Counted from the stretch's first letter, positions 1 to 8,358 are shown. The stretch: DNA of 64,000 nucleotides from Clostridium facile (GCF_014297275.1 NZ_JACOQK010000001.1:1984001-2048000); one strand, 5' to 3'. Program-made: numbers and translations. The notes: a model not told the origin generated them from the sequence alone.

Positions 1-104
1 ATCAGATAATTCTAAACTATATTATATACTAAAAGTAATAATTCACACAAATATAAATTTATTTTTTTATCCAGCAAACTGACCTATTTTTCATTGGCAT
101 AACA

Positions 105-143
105 AAATCTCCTGTGGAAATTTCATTCTACCACAGGAGATTT
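105..143. terminator. Hairpin terminator at the left edge
   Basis: A 13-bp perfect stem, AAATCTCCTGTGG pairing with CCACAGGAGATTT around a 13-nt loop, is followed on the plus strand by a T-rich run. It probably ends a plus-strand gene left of the window. It may also stop the minus-strand gene ending at 262. Positions 1-104 are AT-rich and show nothing else. Confidence 0.7.
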
Positions 144-261
144 TTATTATCTTTTCTTTTTTCTAAATCAATACAGATGAAAAGCATCCGTTATGATAAG
201 AAACTCCATTTATATTTTAATATGGGATTTTTTCTTCTAATTAGAATATACTATACTTCCA

Positions 262-2613
262 TTATGCCCGCTTTATCAGCGCAATCAATGCTGCTATTAC
301 TGCCCAAACCAGTTCATACCCTAATAAGTTTAAGAGGTTAAAATCCCCAAGGGAATTTAGTGAGCCCAAAACAAATAGGATTACCAAGCCAAAAACGATA
401 CTGGCAACGGATAAAGTCATAAGCAGGTAAATAATAGGGCGCAGCCGTTTTGCTGTTAAAACGGCTTTTACATAAGAAGAAAAACGTCCATTATTTGCAA
501 CTGGGGAATCGTCTTTTTCCACTTCTCCAGTTTGTTTCTGGTAAGGTTCATGAAATCGGGCAGGCAATATTTTAAATACCTCTTCATCCACCTGAAAAAC
601 CTGGGCAAGTTTTTGTTGGGTTACCATAGGATCTACCGTTTGCACTACCAAATAAATACCATTGGAAATCAACTGTTCCAAGCTATTACGGACTTCTTTA
701 TTCGCACGCACACTAAAGATAAATGCTGCTGACAAAATACCGGACACCGCAATATAAACAATTTCACAGCCTTCTGGACATAACTTCCGTTCTTTTTCTT
801 CTGATAAAACCTCAATATTATGGTTTATTAGCATTTCCCGGTTTCCGATTATCACTCGACGGTTATCTACCCAAGCAGAAATTCCCATAGTATCTTCAAA
901 CACGACACTATCTACTGGCTTTAATAGGTCTTCCCTTCCCAGTAGTACCTCCATAAACATATCTCGTAAAATACTGTTGGAGGCATTTAATACACTAGCC
1001 GCGTCAATAATTGCATGGTCAATTGAGTAATGGGAAAAACTTTTCATTCCCTGTAACACAACGGTCCCTTTTGGAAACAAATCGTGGGCAGATGTCAGTA
1101 CCGCATTTAAGTTTCCAAACTGTTGTACGGCTTCATATCCTAATAAAACAGCGGAATGGCGGGAAAGCTTTTTCTGTGCCAGTAACATTGGAATACCAAC
1201 CGAAAACAGATGACACAACGGGGCACTGATACAAATCCCCACTGTAAACGCAGTAATTCCGACTGGAAAACTATTGGCCATATATCCACAAACGGCTCCC
1301 AGAACAAGGGAAAGCCCCGCACCTGCTGGAACAAGATAAAAACTAAATTGGTCTGTAATATCCTCTAAAAACGAGTAGTAAATAAAATTCGATAAAAAGC
1401 CGGTTTTTCGATTATATCCTACATAAGGTTTCCGGTTTACTGTCCCTTTGGTAAACGCCGCTGCAAGGTCATTATTTTCAATCGTACCACTGGCATACTG
1501 TTGGTACTGGGTGGAAGAAACAAACGGAAAATTTTTGATTGCCAACTGTGTTGTCATGAACTGACCTAATTGCCGAAAAGCAAGTCCCCATATTGCCAGT
1601 GGCATCAATAAAAATACATTGGGGTTCGATTCCAGTACATCGCTACCCACAATAAGCAAGAATAAATCCTGTAAAATCGTAACCAGCATTGGAATAGTAT
1701 ATAAGGTATCCCGATTCACAGCCAAAGACTTAAATGATTTTAACCCTGAAATAAAAGTTGGAACATTAATAAATATCGCACCTAATCCAAATAAAAGATA
1801 GATTAATAAATAAGTAATAGCAGAATTCACTGTAAATACTGGTGGAATAGGCAGGTTAAACTGCATGGCTACTGGTGGATAAAGGCTTAGCAGCCCCAAC
1901 ACTGCCGTACCAAGCAAACGCAACAAACTGTGCTTTTTCATTCGTTTTAAACGGTTTCCCACCTCAGCAGCATCGGAAGGCTGATTATATTCCAATTCCG
2001 CTTCTTCTTTTAGCTCATCTTCATAGAGATCCAGCTCGGGAAGTTGAACCTCCTGGTTTGGCTTATCTTCTGGATCCCGTTTTTGTTCCGGTTCGGTATC
2101 CAATACAAATTGGGCGGCTTTTGCTTTGCGCAGCTTTTTAAATTCTTTATATCGCAGCACCTGGCTTTCCGCCAGATCAAATTTGCGGAATCGATTTACT
2201 TCTTCTGGAGTAATCTTATGGATGGTAGCTGTGTGAGAAGTCACAATAGTACGGTGTTTACCACTGTAAATATCCGTAGTACTTTCCAAAAATTCTTGCA
2301 ATTTTTGTTTGCTATCCAATTTTTTATTCTGTTGTTCTGAATGAGAATTTTGCTCCTCTTTTTCCAGGTCAAATTTAATCTGACCAGGAAGGTTTTGCGT
2401 TTCCTCTCCCATAATCTCTCGCACAGAATACGCGACTTCCGATTTGGAGATTGTTTTCTCCTTTTCCTTTGATTTTGAATCCATCTTTTCCTCTTCCATC
2501 CTATTTTCTGGGATGGCTGTTTTCTGCTCTGGAAGATTATTGGTCTGTTTTTCAATATCCCTAAGCATGGATTCAAACGACAATTCCTCTTTCTTGGTAG
2601 AGCCCATTTGCAT
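262..2613 (-). CDS. P-type ATPase-like membrane protein lacking the phosphorylation motif
   Basis: The protein has 783 residues. Residues 1-225 are a charged, probably cytosolic region. Four to six membrane segments follow, then a P/N-domain-like part and two C-terminal membrane segments. From about residue 470 the order of elements matches heavy-metal P-type ATPases: a helix ICISAPLCH where CPC normally sits, then the phosphorylation region, then an N-domain-like stretch (ISAWVDNRRVIIGNREML) and GIYLVVQTVDP in place of the TGD motif. The phosphorylation motif DKTGTLT is replaced by SAHDLFP near residue 506. The GDGxNDxPAL hinge is absent and the P domain is shortened. I infer a catalytically dead ATPase relative with a scaffold or sensory role. 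The start is the ATG after AAAGG; a GTG lies one codon upstream. rlmB ends 8 nt upstream, so the two are probably co-transcribed. Confidence 0.6.
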   Translation of the reverse strand: MQMGSTKKEELSFESMLRDIEKQTNNLPEQKTAIPENRMEEEKMDSKSKEKEKTISKSEVAYSVREIMGEETQNLPGQIKFDLEKEEQNSHSEQQNKKLDSKQKLQEFLESTTDIYSGKHRTIVTSHTATIHKITPEEVNRFRKFDLAESQVLRYKEFKKLRKAKAAQFVLDTEPEQKRDPEDKPNQEVQLPELDLYEDELKEEAELEYNQPSDAAEVGNRLKRMKKHSLLRLLGTAVLGLLSLYPPVAMQFNLPIPPVFTVNSAITYLLIYLLFGLGAIFINVPTFISGLKSFKSLAVNRDTLYTIPMLVTILQDLFLLIVGSDVLESNPNVFLLMPLAIWGLAFRQLGQFMTTQLAIKNFPFVSSTQYQQYASGTIENNDLAAAFTKGTVNRKPYVGYNRKTGFLSNFIYYSFLEDITDQFSFYLVPAGAGLSLVLGAVCGYMANSFPVGITAFTVGICISAPLCHLFSVGIPMLLAQKKLSRHSAVLLGYEAVQQFGNLNAVLTSAHDLFPKGTVVLQGMKSFSHYSIDHAIIDAASVLNASNSILRDMFMEVLLGREDLLKPVDSVVFEDTMGISAWVDNRRVIIGNREMLINHNIEVLSEEKERKLCPEGCEIVYIAVSGILSAAFIFSVRANKEVRNSLEQLISNGIYLVVQTVDPMVTQQKLAQVFQVDEEVFKILPARFHEPYQKQTGEVEKDDSPVANNGRFSSYVKAVLTAKRLRPIIYLLMTLSVASIVFGLVILFVLGSLNSLGDFNLLNLLGYELVWAVIAALIALIKRA

Positions 2614-2621
2614 CACAACCT

Positions 2622-3395
2622 TTATTTCACGTTCTTTGCTTGTAATTTTAGCCGTTGGCGGGTAATCTCATACATTAAAATACCGCCCGCAACCGATGCG
2701 TTTAAAGAATTAATTTGGCCTTCCATTGGTAAGGAAACAACAGCGTCACACTTGGAGCGGACTAATCTACCAATTCCCTTCCCTTCTGAGCCTACTACCA
2801 AAGCTACTCCACCGGAAAAATCGGTCTCACACCAGTTTTGCCCATCCATATCAGCGCCATAAATCCAGATTCCCCGCTCTTTTAAATGTTCCATCTCTGA
2901 CGCTAGGTTGGTAACACGCGCCACTTTCAAATAATTAACAGCTCCTGCTGATGTTTTATACACAATTGGAGTCAGAGATGCAGAACGCCGTTTTGGAATA
3001 ATCATCCCATGAGCGCCAGCAGCCTCTGCAGTACGAATTAACGCACCTAAGTTATGGGGATCTTCTATTTCATCCGCAATAATTAGAAAAGGGGCTTCCC
3101 CTTTTTGTTCTGCGACAGCTAAAATATCCTCTACACTAGCATAAGAGGTTGAACAAGGGATTGCTACAACCCCTTGATGATTACTTCCTTCGCTTAAATA
3201 GTCCAGTTTACGGCTATCCGCTTCTTTTACCACAATATTCTTTTTTTTCGCTAGTGCAATAATCTGAGAAATACTTCCATTTCGTTCGCCTTTAGCCACA
3301 TAAATCGTATCTAGTTCCCGCTCGGATTTTAAACTTTCTAATACGGCATTTCTGCCTGTAATAACATCATGTTGCTCCCGTTTTGTCTGTTCCAT
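2622..3395 (-). CDS. rlmB: 23S rRNA (guanosine-2'-O-)-methyltransferase RlmB (TrmH/SpoU family)
   Basis: A SAM-dependent SPOUT methyltransferase of 257 residues that modifies a guanosine of 23S rRNA. The N-terminal substrate-binding part begins with ITGRNAVLESLKSER. The knot motifs are all present: DEIEDPHNLGALIRTAEAAG with the catalytic Asn and Arg, VVGSEGKGIG, and SLPMEGQINSLNASVAGGI. Length is normal for RlmB/YacO. An in-frame TTG lies four codons upstream, but the ATG preceded by GGAG is the better start. It is the first gene of a short minus-strand pair with the ATPase-like gene. In many Clostridia rlmB neighbours cysS and mrnC; neither is present here. A paralogous TrmH-type specificity cannot be excluded. 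Confidence 0.92.
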   Translation of the reverse strand: MEQTKREQHDVITGRNAVLESLKSERELDTIYVAKGERNGSISQIIALAKKKNIVVKEADSRKLDYLSEGSNHQGVVAIPCSTSYASVEDILAVAEQKGEAPFLIIADEIEDPHNLGALIRTAEAAGAHGMIIPKRRSASLTPIVYKTSAGAVNYLKVARVTNLASEMEHLKERGIWIYGADMDGQNWCETDFSGGVALVVGSEGKGIGRLVRSKCDAVVSLPMEGQINSLNASVAGGILMYEITRQRLKLQAKNVK

Positions 3396-3557
3396 AGTCC
3401 TCTCCAATTGTCATTATGATCTATCCAATATTGTTAAGGGAAAAATACTTCCCCATTATTTCAGTTTATTTTATTTATTATACCATATCGTCTTATTTTT
3501 TGCATCTATTTCGTCAAAGTTTTTACAACCAAACTATGGAATTTTCTATTATCATCA

Positions 3558-3833
3558 TTAAAAAAATAAAAGCATAATACCACACCCGAGCAAAAGCCCT
3601 GTCAAAAAAATAATTCCCCATTTCCATACAGAGTGTTTTTGACACCACTTTTTTAACCGATTTTGTTTACTACCGGATTCCAACATACTATCCAAATATT
3701 CTTCTGCCCATTGGTAAATCTGCTGGGTAGAAGAATAGGATTTTTGTGGGTTTATAAATAAAATCGCCTTTTCAAAATAATCGTTTCCCGTCCTGTTAAT
3801 TTCCACAATTTTTCGATTAACCCCTTTAATCAT
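3558..3833 (-). CDS. Small conserved clostridial protein with C-terminal membrane anchor
   Basis: The protein has 91 residues. The start was set at the ATG preceded by AGGAGGG five bases upstream, which removes nine residues from the longest frame. The N-terminal part (IKGVNRKIVEINRTGNDYF, then EKAILFINP) resembles a short motif I recall from small uncharacterised clostridial proteins. A Lys/Gln-rich linker follows, then one membrane helix (WGIIFLTGLLLGCGIMLLFF) that ends the protein, so it looks tail-anchored with the N-terminus in the cytosol. It stands alone on the minus strand between rlmB and the ImmA gene. Function is unknown. Confidence 0.65.
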   Translation of the reverse strand: MIKGVNRKIVEINRTGNDYFEKAILFINPQKSYSSTQQIYQWAEEYLDSMLESGSKQNRLKKWCQKHSVWKWGIIFLTGLLLGCGIMLLFF

Positions 3834-4192
3834 TGTATCCCTCCTAGTTGTATCTAACAAAAGTTTGGACCAAAATAAAAGAGGTTATACGATTTGTAAT
3901 TAAATTTATGTCAATACCATGTTGAAAACACAGTTGAAAAAGTTGATAACTTCAAAAATTTATTCGTTGAAAACTTAGTTGAAAAGGTTGATAACCTTGA
4001 AAATACGCTATTTTTATTTTTGTTAATAGCTGTTGAAAAAACTGAAAAATCCAAATGTTACTATTTGTATAGTACAAAAAAAGGATTTTATTTAAAAATT
4101 TTTCTTATTTTTTAAAAAGGCTTAACAAACAAAAAAACAAGAAAAAACAGGAAAAATTACTATTTTTAAGATAACTTGTTTGCAAAAGAAAA
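3834..4192. other. AT-rich non-coding stretch carrying tandem repeats
   Basis: This stretch between the small membrane protein and immA has no credible gene. It contains the 45-bp tandem repeat listed separately and long A/T runs around 4070-4180. It lies just past the terminator of the ImmA gene. Confidence 0.6.
3921..4003. repeat. Two 45-bp tandem iteron-like repeats
   Basis: Two direct copies with a 45-bp period, starting at 3921 and 3966, each have the form GTTGAAAAC-n3-GTTGAAAA-n-GTTGATAAC followed by an A-rich tail. A degenerate third copy (GTTGAAAAAACTGAAAAA) begins at 4032. Each unit itself holds the short word GTTGAAAA/GTTGATAA three times. The complement GTTATCAAC is only loosely like a DnaA box. 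Confidence 0.75.
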
Positions 4193-4223
4193 AGGAATAA
4201 TAGCAATCATTGCTATTATTCCT
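4193..4223 (-). terminator. Terminator of the immA/immR operon
   Basis: A perfect 15-bp stem, AGGAATAATAGCAAT pairing with its complement around a single-base loop, abuts the immA stop codon. On the minus strand it is followed by TTTTTCTTTT. This marks the end of the two-gene ImmR-ImmA transcript. Confidence 0.85.
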
Positions 4224-4673
4224 CTAATTTTCCGCCATCAAGGCTTTTGCTCTCATTTCTACTAATCTTAATTCTACCCCTGAGTAAGCGGATATCTGTT
4301 TCAAAGTTGAAAACTCTGAATTTGGTTGAAACCATTCGTCCTCCAACAATAAGCAAGCACAAAAATAATCCGCCTCATTTTCATATCTACCAGAATTCAA
4401 ATTCGTATGGTAGGTAATAAACATGCTATTCATGTGTTGATGTAATAATGCATGCCCTAATTCATGGGCACACACCACACGTTGTTCCCATTCTGGTAAA
4501 TTACAGTTTAAATAAATAATCTCAATCCCATTTAAATTCGTATAAAACCCCTTAATATGGGTCGCCATTTCTGGAAAGACTACCGTTATACCTAGTTCAT
4601 TACACAATTCAAACGGATTACGGGTTTTATACTCAGTAAGCAAACTAACCACAGTTTGTTCAATTTGCTCCAT
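4224..4673 (-). CDS. ImmA/IrrE-type zinc metallopeptidase
   Basis: The protein has 149 residues. The zinc-protease motif HELGHALLH is at about residues 70-78 (AHELGHALLHQHMNSMF), with a downstream NEADYFCACLLLE segment that supplies the third zinc ligand. This is the ImmA/IrrE fold (COG2856). In ICEBs1 and related elements ImmA cleaves the partner ImmR repressor to derepress the element, which is the role I infer here. It lies 12 nt downstream of the XRE regulator gene, has an AGGAGAG site before its ATG, and is followed directly by a terminator. No integrase, excisionase or conjugation gene accompanies it. Confidence 0.88.
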   Translation of the reverse strand: MEQIEQTVVSLLTEYKTRNPFELCNELGITVVFPEMATHIKGFYTNLNGIEIIYLNCNLPEWEQRVVCAHELGHALLHQHMNSMFITYHTNLNSGRYENEADYFCACLLLEDEWFQPNSEFSTLKQISAYSGVELRLVEMRAKALMAEN

Positions 4674-4685
4674 ATTAAATCTCTC

Positions 4686-5057
4686 CTATTGGTCCCCCAT
4701 TTTTTTTTCCAAAACAGATTTTGTAGCATCTGTTACAATTGTCACAATATTATTGATATCATCCGCATTTAATGGAACCCCACAAAACATCAGTCCGTCA
4801 TGTTCCAACAGCATTGTTCTTACTTGATTTGCTAAATCATCCATATTTTCCATTTTATTGGATTCTTTCCCATCTAACAAAAAATCAGTCGATACCCCAA
4901 AAACATCGGCTAATTTTAATAAAATTTTATGGTCGGGCTGTCGGCGGTTTTGTTCATACATCCCCACCGCACTTTTTGAGATTCCCAATTGTTCCGCCAA
5001 ATTTCCCTGTGTCCATTTATGCTGTTTTCTTAATTGTTTGATTCGGTCCCCTAGCAT
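4686..5057 (-). CDS. XRE-family repressor, ImmR-like
   Basis: The protein has 123 residues. An N-terminal HTH_3 domain spans residues 1-66 (LGDRIKQLRKQHKWTQGNLA, recognition helix around ISKSAVGMYEQNRRQPD). A C-terminal helical part is the likely site for dimerisation and ImmA cleavage. Its ATG follows GGGGGAA. It is divergent from the sigma-like gene at 5267, and the shared region holds dyads suited to an XRE dimer. Pairing with the ImmA peptidase directly downstream is the standard arrangement of immunity modules in integrative elements. Which target is repressed is inferred from position only. Confidence 0.85.
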   Translation of the reverse strand: MLGDRIKQLRKQHKWTQGNLAEQLGISKSAVGMYEQNRRQPDHKILLKLADVFGVSTDFLLDGKESNKMENMDDLANQVRTMLLEHDGLMFCGVPLNADDINNIVTIVTDATKSVLEKKMGDQ

Positions 5058-5126
5058 TACATTTCCCCCAGTTTATAAGTTCAATTATTAGCATAACATA
5101 ATAAAATTATTTTTTCAATCTATTTT

Positions 5127-5140
5127 AGAACATTTGTTCT
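5127..5140. promoter_or_regulatory. LexA/SOS-box-like palindrome
   Basis: AGAACATTTGTTCT has perfect 6-bp arms and fits the Firmicutes LexA pattern GAAC-N4-GTTC. It sits 8 nt upstream of the -35 of the sigma-like gene and within the region upstream of immR. SOS control would match DNA-damage induction of ImmR/ImmA elements. It could instead be an operator for the XRE protein. Confidence 0.5.
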
Positions 5141-5148
5141 TGAAATTA

Positions 5149-5177
5149 TTGACAATCCACAAACCGTGTGTTATGAT
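5149..5177 (+). promoter_or_regulatory. Promoter of the sigma-region-4 gene
   Basis: TTGACA, a 17-bp spacer and TATGAT lie 90 nt upstream of the gene start. The spacer contains CACA-N5-TGTG at 5158-5170, so a repressor dimer could cover the promoter. Confidence 0.75.
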
Positions 5178-5184
5178 ATTAAAA

Positions 5185-5197
5185 ACACATATTGTGT
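5185..5197. promoter_or_regulatory. Operator-like dyad ACACA-TAT-TGTGT
   Basis: A perfect dyad with 5-bp arms lies at the expected transcription start of the sigma-like gene. It shares the CACA/TGTG half-sites with the CACA-N5-TGTG element inside the promoter spacer. Two related sites around one promoter suggest cooperative binding by the adjacent XRE repressor. This is an inference. Confidence 0.45.
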
Positions 5198-5266
5198 AAA
5201 TTAATAAAGACAATTCGATCTCAATCAGGTTTCCTAACGATTTATTTTATTCCAGGAGGTACCGAT

Positions 5267-5557
5267 ATGACACAAAAATTATCCTATGATATTCTATCAT
5301 TGCCCGAACAGTTTCAACTTAGTCAAGATTATGAGACAAATCAAGAACTGCTTTTACGGCTAAAAAAGGCTCTATTTAAAGCTATGGAGGAAGAATTAAC
5401 TCCAAAACAACAGCAGGTAATTAAACTATATTACTTCCAAAATAAAAATACCGTGCAGATCGCACGGATATTTCATAACAATAAATCGACTATTTCCCGT
5501 ATCCGCAGGGCTGCTGTCCATAAATTAAAGACCTGTTTACAATACAGTATGATGTAG
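5267..5557 (+). CDS. Small sigma-70 region-4-like regulator
   Basis: The protein has 96 residues. The start was chosen at the ATG preceded by AGGAGGT; the open frame runs 25 codons further upstream without a ribosome binding site and overlaps the promoter. The C-terminal half is a sigma region-4 helix-turn-helix (LTPKQQQVIKLYYFQNKNTV, then QIARIFHNNKSTISRIRRAA). There is no region 2, so it is not a complete sigma factor. Proteins of this size are common regulators on conjugative transposons and prophages of Firmicutes. It is divergent from immR and ends 1 nt from the convergent stop codon of the AEC transporter, with no terminator between them. That suggests an insertion boundary. Confidence 0.75.
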   Translation: MTQKLSYDILSLPEQFQLSQDYETNQELLLRLKKALFKAMEEELTPKQQQVIKLYYFQNKNTVQIARIFHNNKSTISRIRRAAVHKLKTCLQYSMM

Positions 5558-5558
5558 C

Positions 5559-6476
5559 TTATTGAAGCCCCATTACACTGACTAATGCAGTAATTGCTAC
5601 AATGCTAATTAAAATGCTGATAGAGTTTACCAACCCCGCAATTTCGGTATCCCCACCACATTTTGCGGTAAATACAGGTGCCAATGCTGGGATAGGAGCA
5701 AAAGATATAATTACTAATACCTGGCGCACTTCCAACGAAAATGGCAGGCAATGATAAAATATCAGTGCTGTAACCACTGCAAACCCATAACGGATTAATA
5801 GGGAAAGAACTACCTTTTTAGCGTGCTGACGGTTAGGTTTTAACTCAAACATCAGTCCAATTGTCAACATCGCCATCAGACTATTTGCAGACCCTATAGT
5901 CGAAGTTACCTGTACTATACCATCAGGGATAGAAAATCCTAATAGGGCGGTAACCATCAACAACAAATATACATCAAATGGTATAGAGGAAAATAACTTT
6001 TTCAATATACTCTTTACAGTAGTCTTTTCTCCATTATTGATTACAGCACAGGTTGCCGCATAAGAGCCACCAGTACAAATAATGGAGTTTCCCATATCAA
6101 ACATACAGGTTGCCACAACTCCAAACTGTCCAATAAAACTTTGGACAAACGGCATTGTAAAACACCCGATATTATAACCTGGCAGGTTTAACATATAAAA
6201 GATGCGTTCTTCATCCGATTTGCGGCGTGATATTATCCAACCTACTATTAGTAATACTCCTCCACAGCCAAATCCAACAAAACAAAGTAAAAATAGGGAA
6301 TGATCGTTTTGATAATGGGCAAATGATGTAATGACCGCCGCTGGCAGTGTAAGGTTAAACATAATTTTTGATGTTAGGTTTGCATCTTCTGCCTTAAAGA
6401 ATCCTACCTTTTTTAAAAAATAAGCCAGAGCAATAATAAATACTAGTCCAAACGCTTTTAGCAATACTGTTCCCAT
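5559..6476 (-). CDS. AEC-family (auxin efflux carrier type) transporter
   Basis: An integral membrane protein of 305 residues with about ten hydrophobic helices. The N-terminus (FGLVFIIALAYFLKKVGFFK, then DLTSK-like and FNLTLPAAVITSF) and the GYNIGCFTMPFVQSFIG and APIPALAPVFT segments are typical of the AEC/malate permease family. Family members export or exchange small organic acids or anions; the substrate here is unknown. The ATG is preceded by GGAAGGAAA. It is monocistronic on the minus strand and ends tail to tail with the sigma-like gene. Confidence 0.85.
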   Translation of the reverse strand: MGTVLLKAFGLVFIIALAYFLKKVGFFKAEDANLTSKIMFNLTLPAAVITSFAHYQNDHSLFLLCFVGFGCGGVLLIVGWIISRRKSDEERIFYMLNLPGYNIGCFTMPFVQSFIGQFGVVATCMFDMGNSIICTGGSYAATCAVINNGEKTTVKSILKKLFSSIPFDVYLLLMVTALLGFSIPDGIVQVTSTIGSANSLMAMLTIGLMFELKPNRQHAKKVVLSLLIRYGFAVVTALIFYHCLPFSLEVRQVLVIISFAPIPALAPVFTAKCGGDTEIAGLVNSISILISIVAITALVSVMGLQ

Positions 6477-6564
6477 ATTCGTTTCCTTCCCATTTTTTCA
6501 TAATATTTTATTACCCAACAAAAATCACCTTTTACCTAATATTTAAAGTGTTGGAATCAAAAAT

Positions 6565-6600
6565 AATCCCAGAGGATAGATTGATCTACCATCTGGGATT
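6565..6600 (-). terminator. Terminator downstream of the membrane-protein pair
   Basis: The outer stem AATCCCAGA/TCTGGGATT and an imperfect inner stem (GGATAGAT/ATCTACC) form a hairpin with T runs on both sides. It lies 15 nt past the stop of the gene ending at 6616. Confidence 0.7.
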
Positions 6601-6615
6601 TTTTCTTGTGATGCA

Positions 6616-7452
6616 CTACCGGAATGTATAATAAGACTGTTTTCTACTTCCAAAAATCATCCATAGGATAATACCCACAATTAACATTACAACACCGGAT
6701 ACCATGGTAATAAAACTTAATAGGCTAATCTGTTGGTCATACAGGTTTAAAACAATTGGAAATACCGGATTGCTGGACATACCATCCATAAATAAAATAG
6801 CGAATTTTCCGATTGCCAAAGAAAATCCTCCACATAATAGCACACCTGTACCTAAGTAAGTTAAAATACGTTTTGGTCCAGCCGAAAAAACCAGGGCTAA
6901 CACAAATACCGCTAATAAAACCAAACACAATACCCAAGCAGTTTGGCTTGCCAAAGTACTCATAAATTGGGTTGCCTCTTCTGGAAGTTGGGAGGAAGCA
7001 GAAGGAAACACTTCTGCAATGCTTTCATAAGGGATACTGTCTATAATCGTTTGCTTCATACTATCCGATAAAAAAGAAACACCGTCCAATAACTCCTCTA
7101 GCATTGGTTGCAACGCTGTTTTTACACTCTGCGCTGTAATTGCGTTGCTCTCGTCCTGATACAATAAATAATCAGAAATATAATCTCCATATTGGTCAAC
7201 TAATGTTTGGATTCCAGATGAATTCAACACATTTTCCCATTGTTCCTGTGTAATCTGGGAAAAAACAGCATCATTGGAAAGAGCGTTCTGGATTCTCTCT
7301 GGAAGGTTGACTTCTTCTATTGCTGTATGTACAGCATCCCTGGATAAAGAGTTTCTAACCGCTGTAATATTCAAAAATACAATACCATCCAAAAGAACCA
7401 ATATTGTCAGAAAAACAGATAATACCTTGCGCCCAAAAGATAATTTTTGCAT
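6616..7452 (-). CDS. Uncharacterised membrane protein with extracellular helical domain
   Basis: The protein has 278 residues. The start was set at the ATG before QKLSFGRK, preceded by GGGAGAGAAGAG; a longer frame overlaps the upstream gene. One N-terminal membrane helix (VLSVFLTILVLLDGIVFLNI) is followed by a polar, mostly helical outward region of about 160 residues. Three membrane segments and a short basic tail come last. The layout resembles an anchored sensor or transporter accessory protein, but I recognise no family. It lies 16 nt downstream of the gene at 7469-8284 and is probably co-transcribed with it. Confidence 0.6.
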   Translation of the reverse strand: MQKLSFGRKVLSVFLTILVLLDGIVFLNITAVRNSLSRDAVHTAIEEVNLPERIQNALSNDAVFSQITQEQWENVLNSSGIQTLVDQYGDYISDYLLYQDESNAITAQSVKTALQPMLEELLDGVSFLSDSMKQTIIDSIPYESIAEVFPSASSQLPEEATQFMSTLASQTAWVLCLVLLAVFVLALVFSAGPKRILTYLGTGVLLCGGFSLAIGKFAILFMDGMSSNPVFPIVLNLYDQQISLLSFITMVSGVVMLIVGIILWMIFGSRKQSYYTFR

Positions 7453-7468
7453 TGCTCTTCTCTCCCTT

Positions 7469-8284
7469 TTATAACATCGACAGAATTTGTTCCGCTTTTT
7501 GCGCCTGTACCATAGCCTTACCATGGTCTACAACATATTGTAAATTCCTTTTTGCTTCTGAATTATCACTTAATTTTACTTCCAACATGCCTAGTTCATA
7601 ATGGAACTTTACTTTTTGAAATGGATAAGAAGCATCCCTTAAAATACGTTCTAAATTTCTTTTTTCTGTGTCAGTATCTCCCTCTAAATGCGCCAGATGA
7701 GTATTCATCAATAATAATGCTGTTGGCGCCAATTGTTGAGATACCCTTTTATTTTTTCGTTTCTGTTCTAACTCTCTAATTTTCCGTTTTAGCTCCTCAA
7801 TTCCTTCCGCATTTCCTTGATGAAAGTATAGGTTGGAATATAAGTTATAATAAAAAATTTTAGAGGCGCTAGAAAGTTTCTTTTCCTGGATTTTTTTCAG
7901 TTCTTCTTCCACCTCGGTAAACCGTTCCATGACAACAAGGCATTGGATTCTATCCAAATCCAATTCCCTTTTTAAATATTGACCAAAAATATGGGGACGA
8001 ACCGCTTGGAAAACTGCCATCTGTTTTTCAGGGTCGCAATATTCATATAAAATAGTTTTTAACTGGAACCGCAATTGGTTGCGGTGATATGCTTTATAAT
8101 ATATCGCTCCAATCGCCAACAGCAAATAGATAAGAATTAAACTACTGGAAAAATGAAGGGTAAAAATATAACCAAGTATTACTGCCAATACAACAAATAC
8201 CACCAAAATGGTTACCAAATTGGATTTTTTACAATACTCCTTTGCAATAGAAGCTGCATCCTGATTTAGGTTTAAGTCTTTCAT
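7469..8284 (-). CDS. Membrane-anchored helical-repeat (TPR-like) protein
   Basis: The protein has 271 residues. The start at ATG-AAA-GAC is preceded by AGGAG at 10 nt; two in-frame upstream starts lack a comparable site. Two adjacent membrane helices lie at about residues 22-62 (LVTILVVFVVLAVILGYIFT and a second). About 200 residues of amphipathic helices follow, with TPR-like spacing (FYYNLYSNLYFHQGNAEGIE; KFHYELGMLEVKLSDNSEAK). The soluble part probably faces the cytosol and binds a partner protein. No enzyme motif is seen. It is paired with the membrane protein downstream; function unknown. Confidence 0.6.
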   Translation of the reverse strand: MKDLNLNQDAASIAKEYCKKSNLVTILVVFVVLAVILGYIFTLHFSSSLILIYLLLAIGAIYYKAYHRNQLRFQLKTILYEYCDPEKQMAVFQAVRPHIFGQYLKRELDLDRIQCLVVMERFTEVEEELKKIQEKKLSSASKIFYYNLYSNLYFHQGNAEGIEELKRKIRELEQKRKNKRVSQQLAPTALLLMNTHLAHLEGDTDTEKRNLERILRDASYPFQKVKFHYELGMLEVKLSDNSEAKRNLQYVVDHGKAMVQAQKAEQILSML

Positions 8285-8358
8285 ATGTAATAAACTCCTA
8301 TATTTTCTAAAAATCATTTTGGATTTTACTAGCCAAAATAGAATGGCTACCAATTAGT

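Noticed and set aside
3921..4050. CRISPR array
   Set aside because: Repeats are contiguous with a 45-bp period, with no unique spacers and no cas genes.
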